A stretch of DNA of 64,000 nt, taken from the NCBI GenBank assembly GCA_944325665.1, contig CALVAY010000001.1, positions 227,808-291,807 on the forward strand, in the 5' to 3' direction. Source of the stretch: Candidatus Gastranaerophilales bacterium. Lineage in GTDB: Bacteria; Cyanobacteriota; Vampirovibrionia; Gastranaerophilales; Gastranaerophilaceae. The notes under the pieces were generated by a model that did not search any database, was not told the DNA's origin, and was given only the letters and a program-made list of their open reading frames with translations. How positions within the stretch are numbered: position 1 is the stretch's first letter; the number at the start of each line of letters is the position of its first letter. A program made the translations under genes and the position numbers. Positions 40,676-50,503 of the stretch are shown here, piece by piece.

Positions 40676-41624
40676 GCTTCAAAGGTTTGAGAACTTAAAA
40701 AAAACAGTTGAAAACGACCCGACAAATTTTCAGGCAAGACGAGAGCTTGCCGTTTTGTGCTTGGACCTTGGGTTTGACCAAGTAGCTATGAAGCATCTGA
40801 GTTACTTGACGGGCGTTTTCCCTGATGATGCTAACTTGTTCTTTAATGCGGGCATTTGTTGGGAAAAACTCAAACACCCCAAATATGCACTTAACGCATA
40901 CAGAAAGGCAGTAGAGCTCAAGGGTGATGATCCTGATTTTCTCTACAATTTGGCACTATCTTGTGAGGCCAACGGGTTGGATGATGAAGCTATTTTAAAT
41001 TTAAAAAAAGTAATTTGTATTAAAAATGATGATTCAAATGCCTTTTTTTCAATCGGTGTAATATATGCTAAAAGAGGTGAAGTTCAAAATGCTATCAAAT
41101 GTTTTAAAAAGGCAATTGTGAACAATTACAGCGATTATTTTGCCCACTTTCATTTGGCTCAGCAGTATAAAAAAATCGGTCAAATAGAAAATGCTCTTGA
41201 AGAGTATTCCAAAGTAATTGAGCTTTCTCCTGATTATTCTTGGGCATATTATAATATTGCTCAAATATATTGGGAGAGAAAAGATTCACAAAATGCAATT
41301 TTGATGCTCAGAAAAACAATTGAAAGAAACAAAAAAGATATAGCAGCTTGCAAGCTCTTGGCGCAAATATATATTGCAACAGAAGACTACAAACAAGCGC
41401 TTCGTTTTATCTCGGCTGTATTAAAGCAATTTGGCGATAGCGGCGATTTTTATTATTTGCTTGCAAAGACTTATGAGAAAATTAAAAATTATGAGCTTTA
41501 TGTTCAAAACCTTGAATTGGCGCTTAAAAACGAGCTTACCTTAAGTTATAATCACACGAGTGTCAAAAAAGAGTTAATGCAAATGCAAAAGAATTCAAGC
41601 GGTGCAAAGCAAGATGTTAACTGA
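40668..41624 (+). CDS. TPR-repeat protein, cytoplasmic (318 aa)
   Basis: About seven tetratricopeptide repeats are seen, for example NAGICWEKLKHPKYALNAYR, YNLALSCEANGLDDEAILNL, FSIGVIYAKRGEVQNAIKCF, FHLAQQYKKIGQIENALEEY, YNIAQIYWERKDSQNAILML and KLLAQIYIATEDYKQALRFI. There is no signal peptide. Translation is coupled to the RWYD-repeat gene (8-base overlap) and its end overlaps dprA by 11 bases. A scaffold role is likely from the fold; the partner may be the adjacent RWYD protein, which is inference. Confidence 0.85.
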   Translation: MNELQRFENLKKTVENDPTNFQARRELAVLCLDLGFDQVAMKHLSYLTGVFPDDANLFFNAGICWEKLKHPKYALNAYRKAVELKGDDPDFLYNLALSCEANGLDDEAILNLKKVICIKNDDSNAFFSIGVIYAKRGEVQNAIKCFKKAIVNNYSDYFAHFHLAQQYKKIGQIENALEEYSKVIELSPDYSWAYYNIAQIYWERKDSQNAILMLRKTIERNKKDIAACKLLAQIYIATEDYKQALRFISAVLKQFGDSGDFYYLLAKTYEKIKNYELYVQNLELALKNELTLSYNHTSVKKELMQMQKNSSGAKQDVN

Positions 41625-42711
41625 GACTAAAAAACTTGAATATTATGCTTCAATTCCTTCTTTGGTCGGGATTTCACCATACTTTAAAGCAAAATTTTTT
41701 GAATTTTTAAATTATGATATAGAGTTGTTTTTTAACTCCGGACAAAAAGAACTTGAGGATTTTTCTCTGGAGTATCCTGATGTTAAAATTCCAAAAACTT
41801 TTTTGGAAAAAAAGAGCAAGATTAACCCCCAAAAAGAGCTGGATTATGCTAAAAGCAAGGGGTATAAGCTTTTAGCCTATGAAGATGAAAACTATCCGAA
41901 GCTTTTAAAACAAATTCCCGATTTTCCCCTGGCACTGTATTATATTGGCGATATTGACTCTGTTAATTTTGATAAGTCTTTAGCTGTTGTAGGTTCAAGA
42001 AAAGCCAGTGAAAATGCCAAAGAGGCTCTTGGTTTGATTATTTCTCAAATGGCAAACACTGACGTAACAATTGTTTCGGGGTTAGCGTACGGAATTGATG
42101 CAAAAGCGCATCTGTCAGCTATTAAAAATAACCTTAAAACAGTTGGTGTAATCGGTTCGGGTCTTGATTTTGAGTATCCGAGTTCAAACAAGGCTCTTTA
42201 TAGAGAAATAAAAGAAGGCAAGGGTGTTGTTATAAGTGAATTTCCGCCCAATGCTGCTCCTGTTGCGTATAATTTTCCTTTAAGGAACAGGATTGTAACA
42301 GGTATTTCCTCGGGCACTTTGGTTGCTGAAGCTGCACTTAAAAGCGGGGCGATGATTAGTGCAAATTTAACTTTGGAGCAAAACAGGGAATTAATGTGTA
42401 TCCCTGGACTTATTTCAAATCCTAATTGCGAAGGCATTTATCATTTAATCAAAAACGGTGCTTCAATTGTTACCTCAGCTCAAGATGTTTTTGATTGCCT
42501 TGGTTGGGAGCTTGAAAAAAATGAGCAGGAAATTTGTTTAGAGGGAATAGAGAAAAATATTTTTGATACAATTAAAATTGAAGCCCAAAGCTTTGACGGC
42601 TTGTGCTTAAAATTAAATATTCCATCCGGCGAGCTTATGGTTTGCTTGACACAAATGGAATTAAAAGGTTTAATTAAACAGGTTAATACAAAATATTATA
42701 TTTCAAATTAA
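41614..42711 (+). CDS. dprA: DNA-processing protein DprA (Smf family)
   Basis: The 365-residue protein has the DprA Rossmann domain: LALYYIGDIDSVNF, LAVVGSRKASENAKEAL, TIVSGLAYGIDAKAHLSAI, VIGSGLDFEYPSSNKALY, VISEFPPNAAPVAYNFPLRNRIVTGIS, AALKSGAMISANLTLEQNRE and CEGIYHLIKNGA. An N-terminal SAM-like part and a C-terminal winged-helix domain (FDGLCLKLNIPSGELMVCLT) flank it. DprA loads RecA on incoming single-stranded DNA in natural transformation. The ATG at 41614 lies inside the TPR gene end; an in-frame GTG at 41602 is possible. Confidence 0.95.
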   Translation: MLTETKKLEYYASIPSLVGISPYFKAKFFEFLNYDIELFFNSGQKELEDFSLEYPDVKIPKTFLEKKSKINPQKELDYAKSKGYKLLAYEDENYPKLLKQIPDFPLALYYIGDIDSVNFDKSLAVVGSRKASENAKEALGLIISQMANTDVTIVSGLAYGIDAKAHLSAIKNNLKTVGVIGSGLDFEYPSSNKALYREIKEGKGVVISEFPPNAAPVAYNFPLRNRIVTGISSGTLVAEAALKSGAMISANLTLEQNRELMCIPGLISNPNCEGIYHLIKNGASIVTSAQDVFDCLGWELEKNEQEICLEGIEKNIFDTIKIEAQSFDGLCLKLNIPSGELMVCLTQMELKGLIKQVNTKYYISN

Positions 42712-42721
42712 AGAGAGTAAA

Positions 42722-45001
42722 ATGGCTCAGGCGGTAAAGAAAAAATCAGAGGGGAAGGCGCTTGTAATAGTTGAGTCTCCCGCAAAATCAAAAACCATAA
42801 AAAAAATATTGGGTAATAATTACCTGATAGAAGCTTCTATGGGGCATATTCGTGATTTGCCTTCAAAGGGCTTGGGTTTTGATATTGAAAACGATTTTAA
42901 ACCGACTTTTGAAATTATTCCCGAGAAGAAAAAAGTTGTGGATAATTTAAATAAGCTTGCAAAAACGGTTGACAGAGTTTATCTTGCATCCGACCCTGAC
43001 CGTGAAGGTGAAGCGATAGCTTGGCATGTGAGCCAAGTTCTAAAAGTGCCTGAAGATAAGATTTTTAGAATAGTATTTAACGAAATTACTCCAAAAGCAA
43101 TTAAAGAAGCTGTTGAGAACTATGGGCAAATTGATATGTTAAAGGTGCAAGCTCAACAAACTCGCCAAATTTTAGATAAGCTTGTAGGTTTTAAAATCAG
43201 CCCGATTTTGTGGGAAAAATTAAGAAATTACAGGCTATCGGCAGGTAGGGTTCAATCTGTTGCACTTAGAATGATTTGCGAAAGAGAAGATGAGATTGAG
43301 GCGTTTGTTCCTGTTGAATATTGGAGTTTGGGTGCAATCTTATCTAAAAATAATTTTGAATTTGAAGCACAGCTTGCAAGAAAAATAAATGATAAAGATA
43401 AAGACGAAAAGCTTGAAATTAAAAATAAAGAAGAAATTGATAAAATTCTAAAAGAGCTTGAAGGGGCAAAATACAAAGTTTCAAAAATTACCCCGAGGGA
43501 TTCTCAAAGAAAACCGCAAGCTCCCTTTATAACTTCAACTCTGCAAAGGGAAGCAAGCTCAAAACTGGGTTATGGCGTATCTAAGACTATGCAGATAGCA
43601 CAAAAGCTTTATGAAGGTATTGAACTTGGCGAAGACGGTGCAGTTGGTTTAATTACCTATATGAGAACCGATTCGACAAGAATTTCGGATGACGCTCAAG
43701 CTGCCGCAAAAGAATATATTACATATAATTTTGGTGAAAAATATTATCCTTCAGTGCCAAATGATTATGCAAAAACCAAAAAGAAAAATGTGCAAGACGC
43801 TCACGAAGCGATTCGTCCTTCATACGTTGAAAAAACGCCCGAGAGCATCAAAAAATATCTAAGTGCAGAGCAGTATAAGCTCTATAAGCTTATATGGTCA
43901 AGATTTATGGCATCTCAAATGTCAAATGCTCAAGTTAAAAATTTAACGGTTGATATTCAAGCTAATGATTACATTTTTAAAATCGGTTCTTCAAAAGTTG
44001 TTTTTGACGGCTTTTTAAAGGTTTATCAGGACGATGAGGAAGAAGTAATTCAAAAATTCCCAGAATTAAACGTGGGTGATGAGCTTGAGCTTGTTAAATT
44101 AAATCCCGAACAACATTTTACACAGCCTCCGCCAAGGTATAGCGAGGCAAGCCTTGTTAAGGCCCTTGAAGAATACGGTATAGGAAGACCTTCTACCTAT
44201 GCTCCGATTATCACAAAAATTCAGCAAAGAGGTTATGTAGAAAAGCTTGATAAGGCGCTTAAACCTACAATTTTAGGCAGAACGGTCTGCACTCAGCTTG
44301 TAAAACATTTTAGCGATATTATGGATTACAAGTTCACGGCAGGCATGGAATTAAAACTTGATGATATAGCTGAAGACAAAGCAGAGCCCGTAAAAGTTTT
44401 AAAGGGTTTTTGGGAGCCTTTCTCAAAAACGCTTGATGAAGCAAAAAATAACATGGAAAACGTGGTTATTGAATCGTCCGTAAATTGTCCTAACTGCGGT
44501 AAAAAAATGGTTGTTAAGACAAGCAGATGGGGCAAACAGTTTTTGGCTTGCTCGGGTTATCCTGAGTGTAAAACAGCCCTTCCTCTTGACGGAGAAGTAA
44601 AAGAAAAACCGCAAGACGAGGCAACGGATTATAAATGTGAAAAGTGCGGTGGTGAAACCGTTATAAAAACAGGCCCTTACGGTAAATATTACCAATGTTT
44701 AAACGAGAATTGCAAAGCAAGAAAAGGCATTGTAATTTCATCTGGAGTTAAATGTCCGACTTGCCAAAAAGAAGGCAGAGACGGTGAATTAATTCAGAGA
44801 AAATCTCGCTACGGTAAGCTTTTCTGGGGTTGTTCAAAATATCCCGACTGTACTTTTGTAGTTTGGTCTGAACCGACAGGCGAAAAATGCCCCGATTGCG
44901 GAAGCTTACTTGTTAAAAAATTCCTTAAAAAGGGCAACAAAATTGCTTGTTCAAATAAAGAGTGCAAATATTCACGTGATATGAAAGAGGACGAACAATG
45001 A
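42722..45001 (+). CDS. topA: DNA topoisomerase I
   Basis: The 759-residue protein has a TOPRIM domain (ALVIVESPAKSKTIKKILG; YLASDPDREGEAIAWHV near residues 87-103), the active-site tyrosine in GLITYMRTDSTRIS, YGIGRPSTYAPII, and four C-terminal zinc ribbons after about residue 595, beginning CPNCG, CEKCG, CPTC and CPDCG. It relaxes negative supercoils. dprA lies 10 bp upstream; aroE starts on its TGA as ATGA. The left end of the 7.77-kb duplicated block falls at codon 642, inside the second ribbon, so this copy is intact while a second 3' piece lies at 52406. Confidence 0.97.
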   Translation: MAQAVKKKSEGKALVIVESPAKSKTIKKILGNNYLIEASMGHIRDLPSKGLGFDIENDFKPTFEIIPEKKKVVDNLNKLAKTVDRVYLASDPDREGEAIAWHVSQVLKVPEDKIFRIVFNEITPKAIKEAVENYGQIDMLKVQAQQTRQILDKLVGFKISPILWEKLRNYRLSAGRVQSVALRMICEREDEIEAFVPVEYWSLGAILSKNNFEFEAQLARKINDKDKDEKLEIKNKEEIDKILKELEGAKYKVSKITPRDSQRKPQAPFITSTLQREASSKLGYGVSKTMQIAQKLYEGIELGEDGAVGLITYMRTDSTRISDDAQAAAKEYITYNFGEKYYPSVPNDYAKTKKKNVQDAHEAIRPSYVEKTPESIKKYLSAEQYKLYKLIWSRFMASQMSNAQVKNLTVDIQANDYIFKIGSSKVVFDGFLKVYQDDEEEVIQKFPELNVGDELELVKLNPEQHFTQPPPRYSEASLVKALEEYGIGRPSTYAPIITKIQQRGYVEKLDKALKPTILGRTVCTQLVKHFSDIMDYKFTAGMELKLDDIAEDKAEPVKVLKGFWEPFSKTLDEAKNNMENVVIESSVNCPNCGKKMVVKTSRWGKQFLACSGYPECKTALPLDGEVKEKPQDEATDYKCEKCGGETVIKTGPYGKYYQCLNENCKARKGIVISSGVKCPTCQKEGRDGELIQRKSRYGKLFWGCSKYPDCTFVVWSEPTGEKCPDCGSLLVKKFLKKGNKIACSNKECKYSRDMKEDEQ

Positions 45002-45855
45002 CAAAAAGCTATAAATTCGCTATTATAGGCTACCCTCTTTCACATTCCTTAAGCAAGGTTATCCATGAGGCGGCACTTAAAAGCTGTAATTTAGAAGGCG
45101 TGTATGATATTTTACCCACCGAGCCTGAAAATTTAATCCACAGAATAAAAAGGTTAAAAGTTGAAGGTTATGACGGGTTTAATGTTACCATTCCTCACAA
45201 AGTGCCGATTACATTGTTTTTAAGCAGATTTGACAGCAATGCGGATTTAATCGGTTCTGTTAATACTGTTAAAATTACGCCCGAAAAAGAGCTTGAAGGC
45301 TCAAATACTGATATTTACGGCTTTGTAAAAGCAATTCCAGAAGATGTAATTTCAAATATAAGAAATAACCAAGCTGTTGTTTTAGGAACAGGCGGCGCTG
45401 CAAGAGCGATTTGTGCGGGGCTTGTAAGTCTTGGTGTTTCAAAAATTACGTTTTATTCAAGAAATGTTATAGACTCCCACGCTCATGTTGAGGTCTTAAG
45501 ACAAAAATTCCCCAAGGTTAAGATTGAATTAAAATCATACACCTTAATGGATACCCTTTCAGGAAGTAAGATTTTAGTAAACACAACTCCTGTCGGTATG
45601 AAAAACTTTTCAGAGGGTGTTTCTCCAGTAAGTTTTGAAATGGTAAAAACCTTAGATAATGATGCTTTTGTGTACGATATTGTTTATAATCCGCACAAAA
45701 CCGCTCTTATAAAACAAGCAATAGATGCGAATAAGAGATATGTTGGCGGGCTTGATATGCTTGTTTATCAGGCAGAAAAAGCATTTGAAATTTGGACGGG
45801 ACAAACTCCTGATACTGCTGCAATGAAAATAGCCGCACTTGAGAGTTTGGCATAG
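44998..45855 (+). CDS. aroE: Shikimate dehydrogenase (copy 1)
   Basis: The 285-residue enzyme has the substrate-binding N-terminal domain (FAIIGYPLSHSLSKVIHEAA; DGFNVTIPHKVPI with the catalytic Lys; GSVNTV; GSNTDIYGF) and an NADP-binding domain (VVLGTGGAARAICAGL), ending with the GGLDMLVYQAEKAFEIWTG block. It reduces 3-dehydroshikimate in aromatic amino acid synthesis. The ATG overlaps the topA stop (ATGA), so this copy is translated behind topA. An identical copy lies at 52771. Confidence 0.96.
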   Translation: MTKSYKFAIIGYPLSHSLSKVIHEAALKSCNLEGVYDILPTEPENLIHRIKRLKVEGYDGFNVTIPHKVPITLFLSRFDSNADLIGSVNTVKITPEKELEGSNTDIYGFVKAIPEDVISNIRNNQAVVLGTGGAARAICAGLVSLGVSKITFYSRNVIDSHAHVEVLRQKFPKVKIELKSYTLMDTLSGSKILVNTTPVGMKNFSEGVSPVSFEMVKTLDNDAFVYDIVYNPHKTALIKQAIDANKRYVGGLDMLVYQAEKAFEIWTGQTPDTAAMKIAALESLA

Positions 45856-45955
45856 TTTTATTATTAAATAATGTAAATTTTACTTATAAATATGACAAAG
45901 TTATTTGTTTTTAATTTTTTTCAGGTATGTAGCGCTATTAATAAGGCAATTGCAA

Positions 45956-46825
45956 ATGAAAGTAATCTCTAACGGACTTAATGGTTTAAAATTTGGAAAT
46001 ACTGCACAACCCACTACAGAAAATACAACAACGCCTGCAAATGAAGAGCCAAAATCAAATAAAAAATTGATATATGCGCTTGCAGGTTTGGCTGTAGTAG
46101 GTGCGGCAGGTGTTGGTATTGCACTTGCAGTTAAAAAAGGTAAAGTACCTCCTTATCAAAAGGAATATGAAAAACTCAGAAATGAGTTTATTTCATTGGT
46201 TGAAGAACGCAATTCCATACTTGTTGAGTCCAAGGAGTATGATAAGTTGCGTCAAACGGTTTTTGCACGTGATAAGTTCTACGATTTGATGAATGGAAGT
46301 CAAAATAATGCTTTTAAGAATTTAGAACTTGTGGGTGATGAGCTTATGGAATTGCCTGATGGAAGTGTGATAAGTTCTGCTAAAGCAGGTAGTATGACTA
46401 TATCAACTCTTACGAATACTATACAAAATAGCATAAAAAAAGCGAATGATTTGGTTTCAAGAGTGGCATCAGGAGATGATTTGGGTGTTGAATACCTTGA
46501 TGCAGATAAAATTTTGAGAGATAAAAATTGCATTCCTTCAATGAGTGAAAATTGGAAATCAAACCTTGAAGACCTGATAAATGGTTTAAGAAAAGATCTT
46601 GAATGTTGGAAACAAGAAAATCCTCTTTGCAATGTGATAAAAGAGCAGTTTTTATCACCGCTTAATTCGGATGATATCGCTAAGAAACTAGACTTTGCAA
46701 TAAATCCTCCTGATGATATCAGTATCGATGAATACAAAAAAGTTGTATATGAACTTTTTGATTCATATAAAGATATAGCTACCAACTTTAAAAAGATTTG
46801 GGATGAAGCAAAAGCCAAAATATAG
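45956..46825 (+). CDS. Membrane-anchored helical protein, unknown (copy 1, 289 aa)
   Basis: From ATG 45956 (AAGG about 10 bases upstream) the protein starts MKVISNGLNGLKFGNTAQP, has a Thr/Asn/Pro linker, one membrane helix (LIYALAGLAVVGAAGVGIAL, about 39-58) and VKKGKVPPYQKEYEKLRNEF, then about 220 mostly helical, charged residues. The layout, short N tail with an F-G or F-K-G word, Gly/Ala-rich helix, then GKVP, is the same as in the 23180 protein although the rest differs. No family recognised. An apparent earlier start at 45905 is not supported by a ribosome site. A 220-codon antisense frame overlaps it and is a shadow. Confidence 0.75.
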   Translation: MKVISNGLNGLKFGNTAQPTTENTTTPANEEPKSNKKLIYALAGLAVVGAAGVGIALAVKKGKVPPYQKEYEKLRNEFISLVEERNSILVESKEYDKLRQTVFARDKFYDLMNGSQNNAFKNLELVGDELMELPDGSVISSAKAGSMTISTLTNTIQNSIKKANDLVSRVASGDDLGVEYLDADKILRDKNCIPSMSENWKSNLEDLINGLRKDLECWKQENPLCNVIKEQFLSPLNSDDIAKKLDFAINPPDDISIDEYKKVVYELFDSYKDIATNFKKIWDEAKAKI

Positions 46826-47006
46826 TTGGTTGGATTATGTAAAAAAAAGCCGCCTTTTGGGCGACGAGAATAAAAATTTGTATATGGAGGAAGGAGTGGA
46901 AAGAGAAGAACTAATCTAATATTATAATTCCATATATAAAAAATATATAACAAGTATATCATTAAATATTAAGTTTTTTAATATAATTTTGTGCAATAAT
47001 ATTCTT

Positions 47007-49835
47007 ATGAACGACAAAATTGTAATTAAAGGTGCAAAAGAGCATAATTTAAAAGATGTTTCGCTTGAACTTCCAAAGGGCGAACTTATTGTCTTTACGG
47101 GCGTTTCGGGTTCAGGTAAAAGTTCTCTTGCCTTTGATACAATTTTTGCGGAAGGTCAAAGAAGGTATGTAGAGAGCCTTTCAACTTATGCAAGGCAATT
47201 TTTGGGACAGATGGATAAGCCTGATGTTGAGCATATTGACGGGCTTTCGCCTGCAATATCCATTGACCAAAAATCCACAACAAATAACCCCCGCTCAACT
47301 GTTGGAACAATAACCGAAATTTATGATTATTTAAGGCTTTTATATGCAAGAGTGGGTACTCCTCATTGCCCGAATTGCGGCGAGTTAATTGTCCCTCAAA
47401 CCATTGATGAAATAGTTGCAAAAATAATGATGTTAGGAGAGGGGACTAAAATTCAGATAATTTCTCCGATAATAAGAGGCAAAAAAGGCGAATATACGCA
47501 AACTCTTCAAGGGCTTAAGTCGGAAGGTTTTATAAGGGTTAGAATTGACGGCGAAATTTATAACCTTGACGAAGATGAAATTGAGCTTGATAAAACAAAA
47601 AAACATACAATTGATGTTGTTATTGACAGAATTGTTGTAAAAGAAAGTGCAAAATCAAGAATTTTTGACAGTACGCAGCTTGCACTGCAACGCTCTGACG
47701 GGCTTATGGTGCTGGATATTGTAGGGAAAGGCGAGCAGATTTTCTCTGAAAAATTGGCATGTCCAAAATGTAACCTGAGCTTTGAAGAATTAACCCCAAG
47801 AATGCTAAGTTTTAACAATCCATACGGCGCGTGCAAAGTATGTAACGGCCTTGGTGCGCACTATGAAATTTCACCCGATTTAGTTGTACCCGACATGGAA
47901 AAATCAATAAATCAGGGTGCAATTTACCCTTGGGCAAAGACGCAAAACCAGTATTATCAAGATGTTTTAAATTCTGTTTGCCAACACTACGGAATTAATC
48001 CCGATAAACCTTTTAAAAGTCTTTCGCCTTCCGAAAAAGGAATAATTCTTTACGGAAACGGTGATGAAAAAATTAAAATGACATACTGCGACTTTGGTAC
48101 AAAAAATTACCGCACGCACTATGTTGCATACCTTGGAGTAATCCCTTATCTTACAAAAAAATACGAAAGTTCCGATTCGGATTTAATTCGCTCCGAAGTT
48201 GAAAAGTATATGGTTTCAACCCCCTGTAAAGCCTGTGGTGGCGCACGTTTAAATCCGTTTGCACTTGCAGTTACCATAATGGATAAAAATATTTTTGAAT
48301 TTTGTCAGATGTCAACTCTTAAGGCCTATGACTTTATTCAGGATGTGTATTTACAACTGGATGATTTTAAATTAACCATTGCAAAGCAGATATTGGATGA
48401 AATTCGAGTAAGGTTAAAATTTTTGATTGATGTCGGACTTGGGTATCTTGATTTGGCAAGGAATGCAGGAACACTTTCGGGTGGAGAAGCACAGCGTATA
48501 AGACTTGCTACTCAAATCGGCTCGGGATTGTCAGGAGTGTTGTATGTCTTAGATGAGCCTTCAATTGGTTTGCATCAAAGAGATAACGACATGTTGATTA
48601 ATACTCTTGTAAAATTAAGAAATCTCGGAAACACTCTTATTGTTGTTGAACATGACGAAGATACAATTAAAGCTGCCGACTATATTGTTGATATTGGCCC
48701 AAAAGCAGGTGTCGAGGGTGGAAATATAGTTGCCTTCGGTACTCAGGAAGACATAATAAAATCAAAAGAATCAATTACGGGTAAATATTTAAGCGGTGAG
48801 TTTGAAATTCCCGTCCCAAAAGAAAGGCGCCTTGGAAACGGCAATTTTCTTGAAGTGAAAAATGCTCATTTGAATAATTTAAAAAATATCGATGTGAATA
48901 TACCGCTGGGTAAAATTGTTGCGATAACCGGTGTATCGGGCAGCGGCAAATCTACTTTAGTGGATGATATTATTAACGAATACGCAATGCACAAGCTTCG
49001 TTCAAATCGTCCGAAGCCGCAAGGGGTCGATGAAATAAAGGGGTTTGAAAACATTGATAAAATCGTGTGTGTTGATCAAAGCCCGATTGGAAGAACTCCT
49101 CGCTCAAACCCTGCAACATATACAGACGTTTTTACGCACATAAGAGATTTATTTGCCCAAACAAACGAAGCAAAAGTAAGAGGCTATAAACAGGGCAGAT
49201 TTTCTTTTAACGTAAAAGGCGGAAGATGTGAAAAATGCAAGGGCGATGGTGTATTAAAAATCGAGATGAACTTTTTATCAGACGTTTATGTTAAATGTGA
49301 TGTCTGCAAAGGTAAACGCTATAACCAAGAAACTCTTGAAGTTAAATATAAAGGGAAAAGCATATCCGATGTACTTGATATGACAGTAGGGGAAGCACTT
49401 GAGTTTTTCCAAAATGTGCCAAGAATTGCAACACGTCTTCAAACGCTTTATGATGTGGGCTTGGATTATATTAAACTTGGACAAAGTGCAACTACGCTTT
49501 CAGGCGGTGAAGCTCAAAGAGTTAAGCTTGCGCTTGAGCTAAACAAGCGTGCAACTGGAAAAACTCTTTATTTAATGGATGAGCCTTCTGTCGGGCTTCA
49601 CTGGTGGGATATAGACAAACTCGTTAAAATTCTTCACCAGCTTGCAGATAGCGGTAATACGATTTTAATTATTGAACACAATCTTGATATTATAAAGTGT
49701 GCAGACCATATAATTGACCTTGGCCCCGAAGGCGGAGAGGGCGGTGGCGAAATTGTTGCCAAAGGTACACCCGAGCAGGTGGCGCAAAATGAAAAATCAT
49801 ACACGGGAAAATATTTAAAAAGACTTTTGAGCTAG
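47007..49835 (+). CDS. uvrA: Excinuclease ABC subunit A (copy 1)
   Basis: The 942-residue protein has the two ABC ATPase halves of UvrA: Walker A GVSGSGKSS at residues 32-40 and GVSGSGKST in the second half, ABC signatures LSGGEAQRIRLATQIGSGLS and LSGGEAQRVKLALEL, zinc modules (CPNCG; CPKC with CKVCNGLG; CEKCKGDG with CDVCKGKRY), and NPRSTVGTITEIYDYLRLL. It recognises DNA damage with UvrB. The start is ATG 47007; AATAAT at 46995-47000 lies 6 bases upstream with no Shine-Dalgarno sequence. A bidirectional terminator follows. An identical copy is at 54780. Confidence 0.97.
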   Translation: MNDKIVIKGAKEHNLKDVSLELPKGELIVFTGVSGSGKSSLAFDTIFAEGQRRYVESLSTYARQFLGQMDKPDVEHIDGLSPAISIDQKSTTNNPRSTVGTITEIYDYLRLLYARVGTPHCPNCGELIVPQTIDEIVAKIMMLGEGTKIQIISPIIRGKKGEYTQTLQGLKSEGFIRVRIDGEIYNLDEDEIELDKTKKHTIDVVIDRIVVKESAKSRIFDSTQLALQRSDGLMVLDIVGKGEQIFSEKLACPKCNLSFEELTPRMLSFNNPYGACKVCNGLGAHYEISPDLVVPDMEKSINQGAIYPWAKTQNQYYQDVLNSVCQHYGINPDKPFKSLSPSEKGIILYGNGDEKIKMTYCDFGTKNYRTHYVAYLGVIPYLTKKYESSDSDLIRSEVEKYMVSTPCKACGGARLNPFALAVTIMDKNIFEFCQMSTLKAYDFIQDVYLQLDDFKLTIAKQILDEIRVRLKFLIDVGLGYLDLARNAGTLSGGEAQRIRLATQIGSGLSGVLYVLDEPSIGLHQRDNDMLINTLVKLRNLGNTLIVVEHDEDTIKAADYIVDIGPKAGVEGGNIVAFGTQEDIIKSKESITGKYLSGEFEIPVPKERRLGNGNFLEVKNAHLNNLKNIDVNIPLGKIVAITGVSGSGKSTLVDDIINEYAMHKLRSNRPKPQGVDEIKGFENIDKIVCVDQSPIGRTPRSNPATYTDVFTHIRDLFAQTNEAKVRGYKQGRFSFNVKGGRCEKCKGDGVLKIEMNFLSDVYVKCDVCKGKRYNQETLEVKYKGKSISDVLDMTVGEALEFFQNVPRIATRLQTLYDVGLDYIKLGQSATTLSGGEAQRVKLALELNKRATGKTLYLMDEPSVGLHWWDIDKLVKILHQLADSGNTILIIEHNLDIIKCADHIIDLGPEGGEGGGEIVAKGTPEQVAQNEKSYTGKYLKRLLS

Positions 49836-49840
49836 ACAAA

Positions 49841-49868
49841 AAATCCGCTACACTTTAGTAGCGGATTT
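49841..49868. terminator. Bidirectional intrinsic terminator after uvrA copy 1
   Basis: AAATCCGCTAC (49841-49851) pairs perfectly with GTAGCGGATTT (49858-49868) around ACTTTA. It separates convergent uvrA and the 151-residue protein gene. Confidence 0.9.
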
Positions 49869-49883
49869 AATTTATAAACCTGA

Positions 49884-50339
49884 TTAAGCCATCACATCAA
49901 GAGCTTTTACTCTGATTTTTACTCTTCCTTTTTCGGACTTATCCACATTTACTATGGATAATTTCTTTCCTTGCATAGAAGTTGCATCAAAATAAATTGC
50001 AGCCTTTCTCTTTGCTTTTTTAGGCTGCAATAATATTTGCGTTAAATTGTGTTGCTTCTCATCATTTGCTTGTAAATCTTCACAAGACTGCTTGCTTAAA
50101 TTTGCACTATGGGCGTTCTCGCCTCTAAGTATAAAGACATCACCTTTTGATGTGTCGAGTGCAATTTTGTTGTCATTTTGCTTTGGCGTAATCTCTCGGA
50201 ACAAACTTCGCATTCTATCCTGCGTTTCCTGAGAGCTTATCGGTCCGCTGCTTGTGATTGAAACCGAATGGTTCTTACTTCGAAATGTGATTGGTGGTTT
50301 ACTCGAGTTCATCGTTACTCGCATAAAGCTTTTTTCCAA
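49884..50339 (-). CDS. Protein of unknown function (151 aa, copy 1)
   Basis: The start is TTG at 50339, with AGAGGA and seven bases upstream; an in-frame ATG five codons on has no ribosome site. The product is basic and hydrophilic, with no signal peptide or membrane helix: a Ser/Thr-rich N-terminal third (NSSKPPITFRSKNHSVSITS), a middle with KGDVFILRGENAHSANL, a Lys-rich patch (LQPKKAKRKAAIYF) and a beta-rich end (GKKLSIVNVDKSEKGRVKIR). It may bind nucleic acid, but no family is recognised. It is the only minus-strand gene in the duplicated block. The same gene recurs at 57657. Confidence 0.6.
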   Translation of the reverse strand: MEKSFMRVTMNSSKPPITFRSKNHSVSITSSGPISSQETQDRMRSLFREITPKQNDNKIALDTSKGDVFILRGENAHSANLSKQSCEDLQANDEKQHNLTQILLQPKKAKRKAAIYFDATSMQGKKLSIVNVDKSEKGRVKIRVKALDVMA

Positions 50340-50503
50340 TTTTTTTTCCTCTTGTTTTTAAGATTAGGTGTATATCATACCATAAATAAATTTTTTTTGC
50401 ATCATATTTTAAAATTATTAATAATTGTTAACACGTATTGTCTTTCTGTCTGATATAAAAAAACTCAAAAAGCTTCAAAATGCTTTTAAGAAAGGAGTTT
50501 TCA

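Noticed and set aside
44640..44660. Transposon or integrase-mediated origin for the 7.77-kb duplication
   Set aside because: No inverted repeats, target-site pattern, transposase or integrase gene at either end; only 4-bp microhomology.
46850..46868. Terminator after the anchored-protein gene (GCCGCC, TTTT, GGGCG)
   Set aside because: The CGCC/GGCG stem is only four pairs and there is no T run after it on the plus strand.
46300..46962. A 220-codon minus-strand frame opposite the anchored-protein gene (and its copy at 54073-54735)
   Set aside because: It is antisense to a plus-strand gene with a ribosome site, membrane helix and sensible composition; the translation is Ser/Phe/Leu-rich as expected for a shadow frame.
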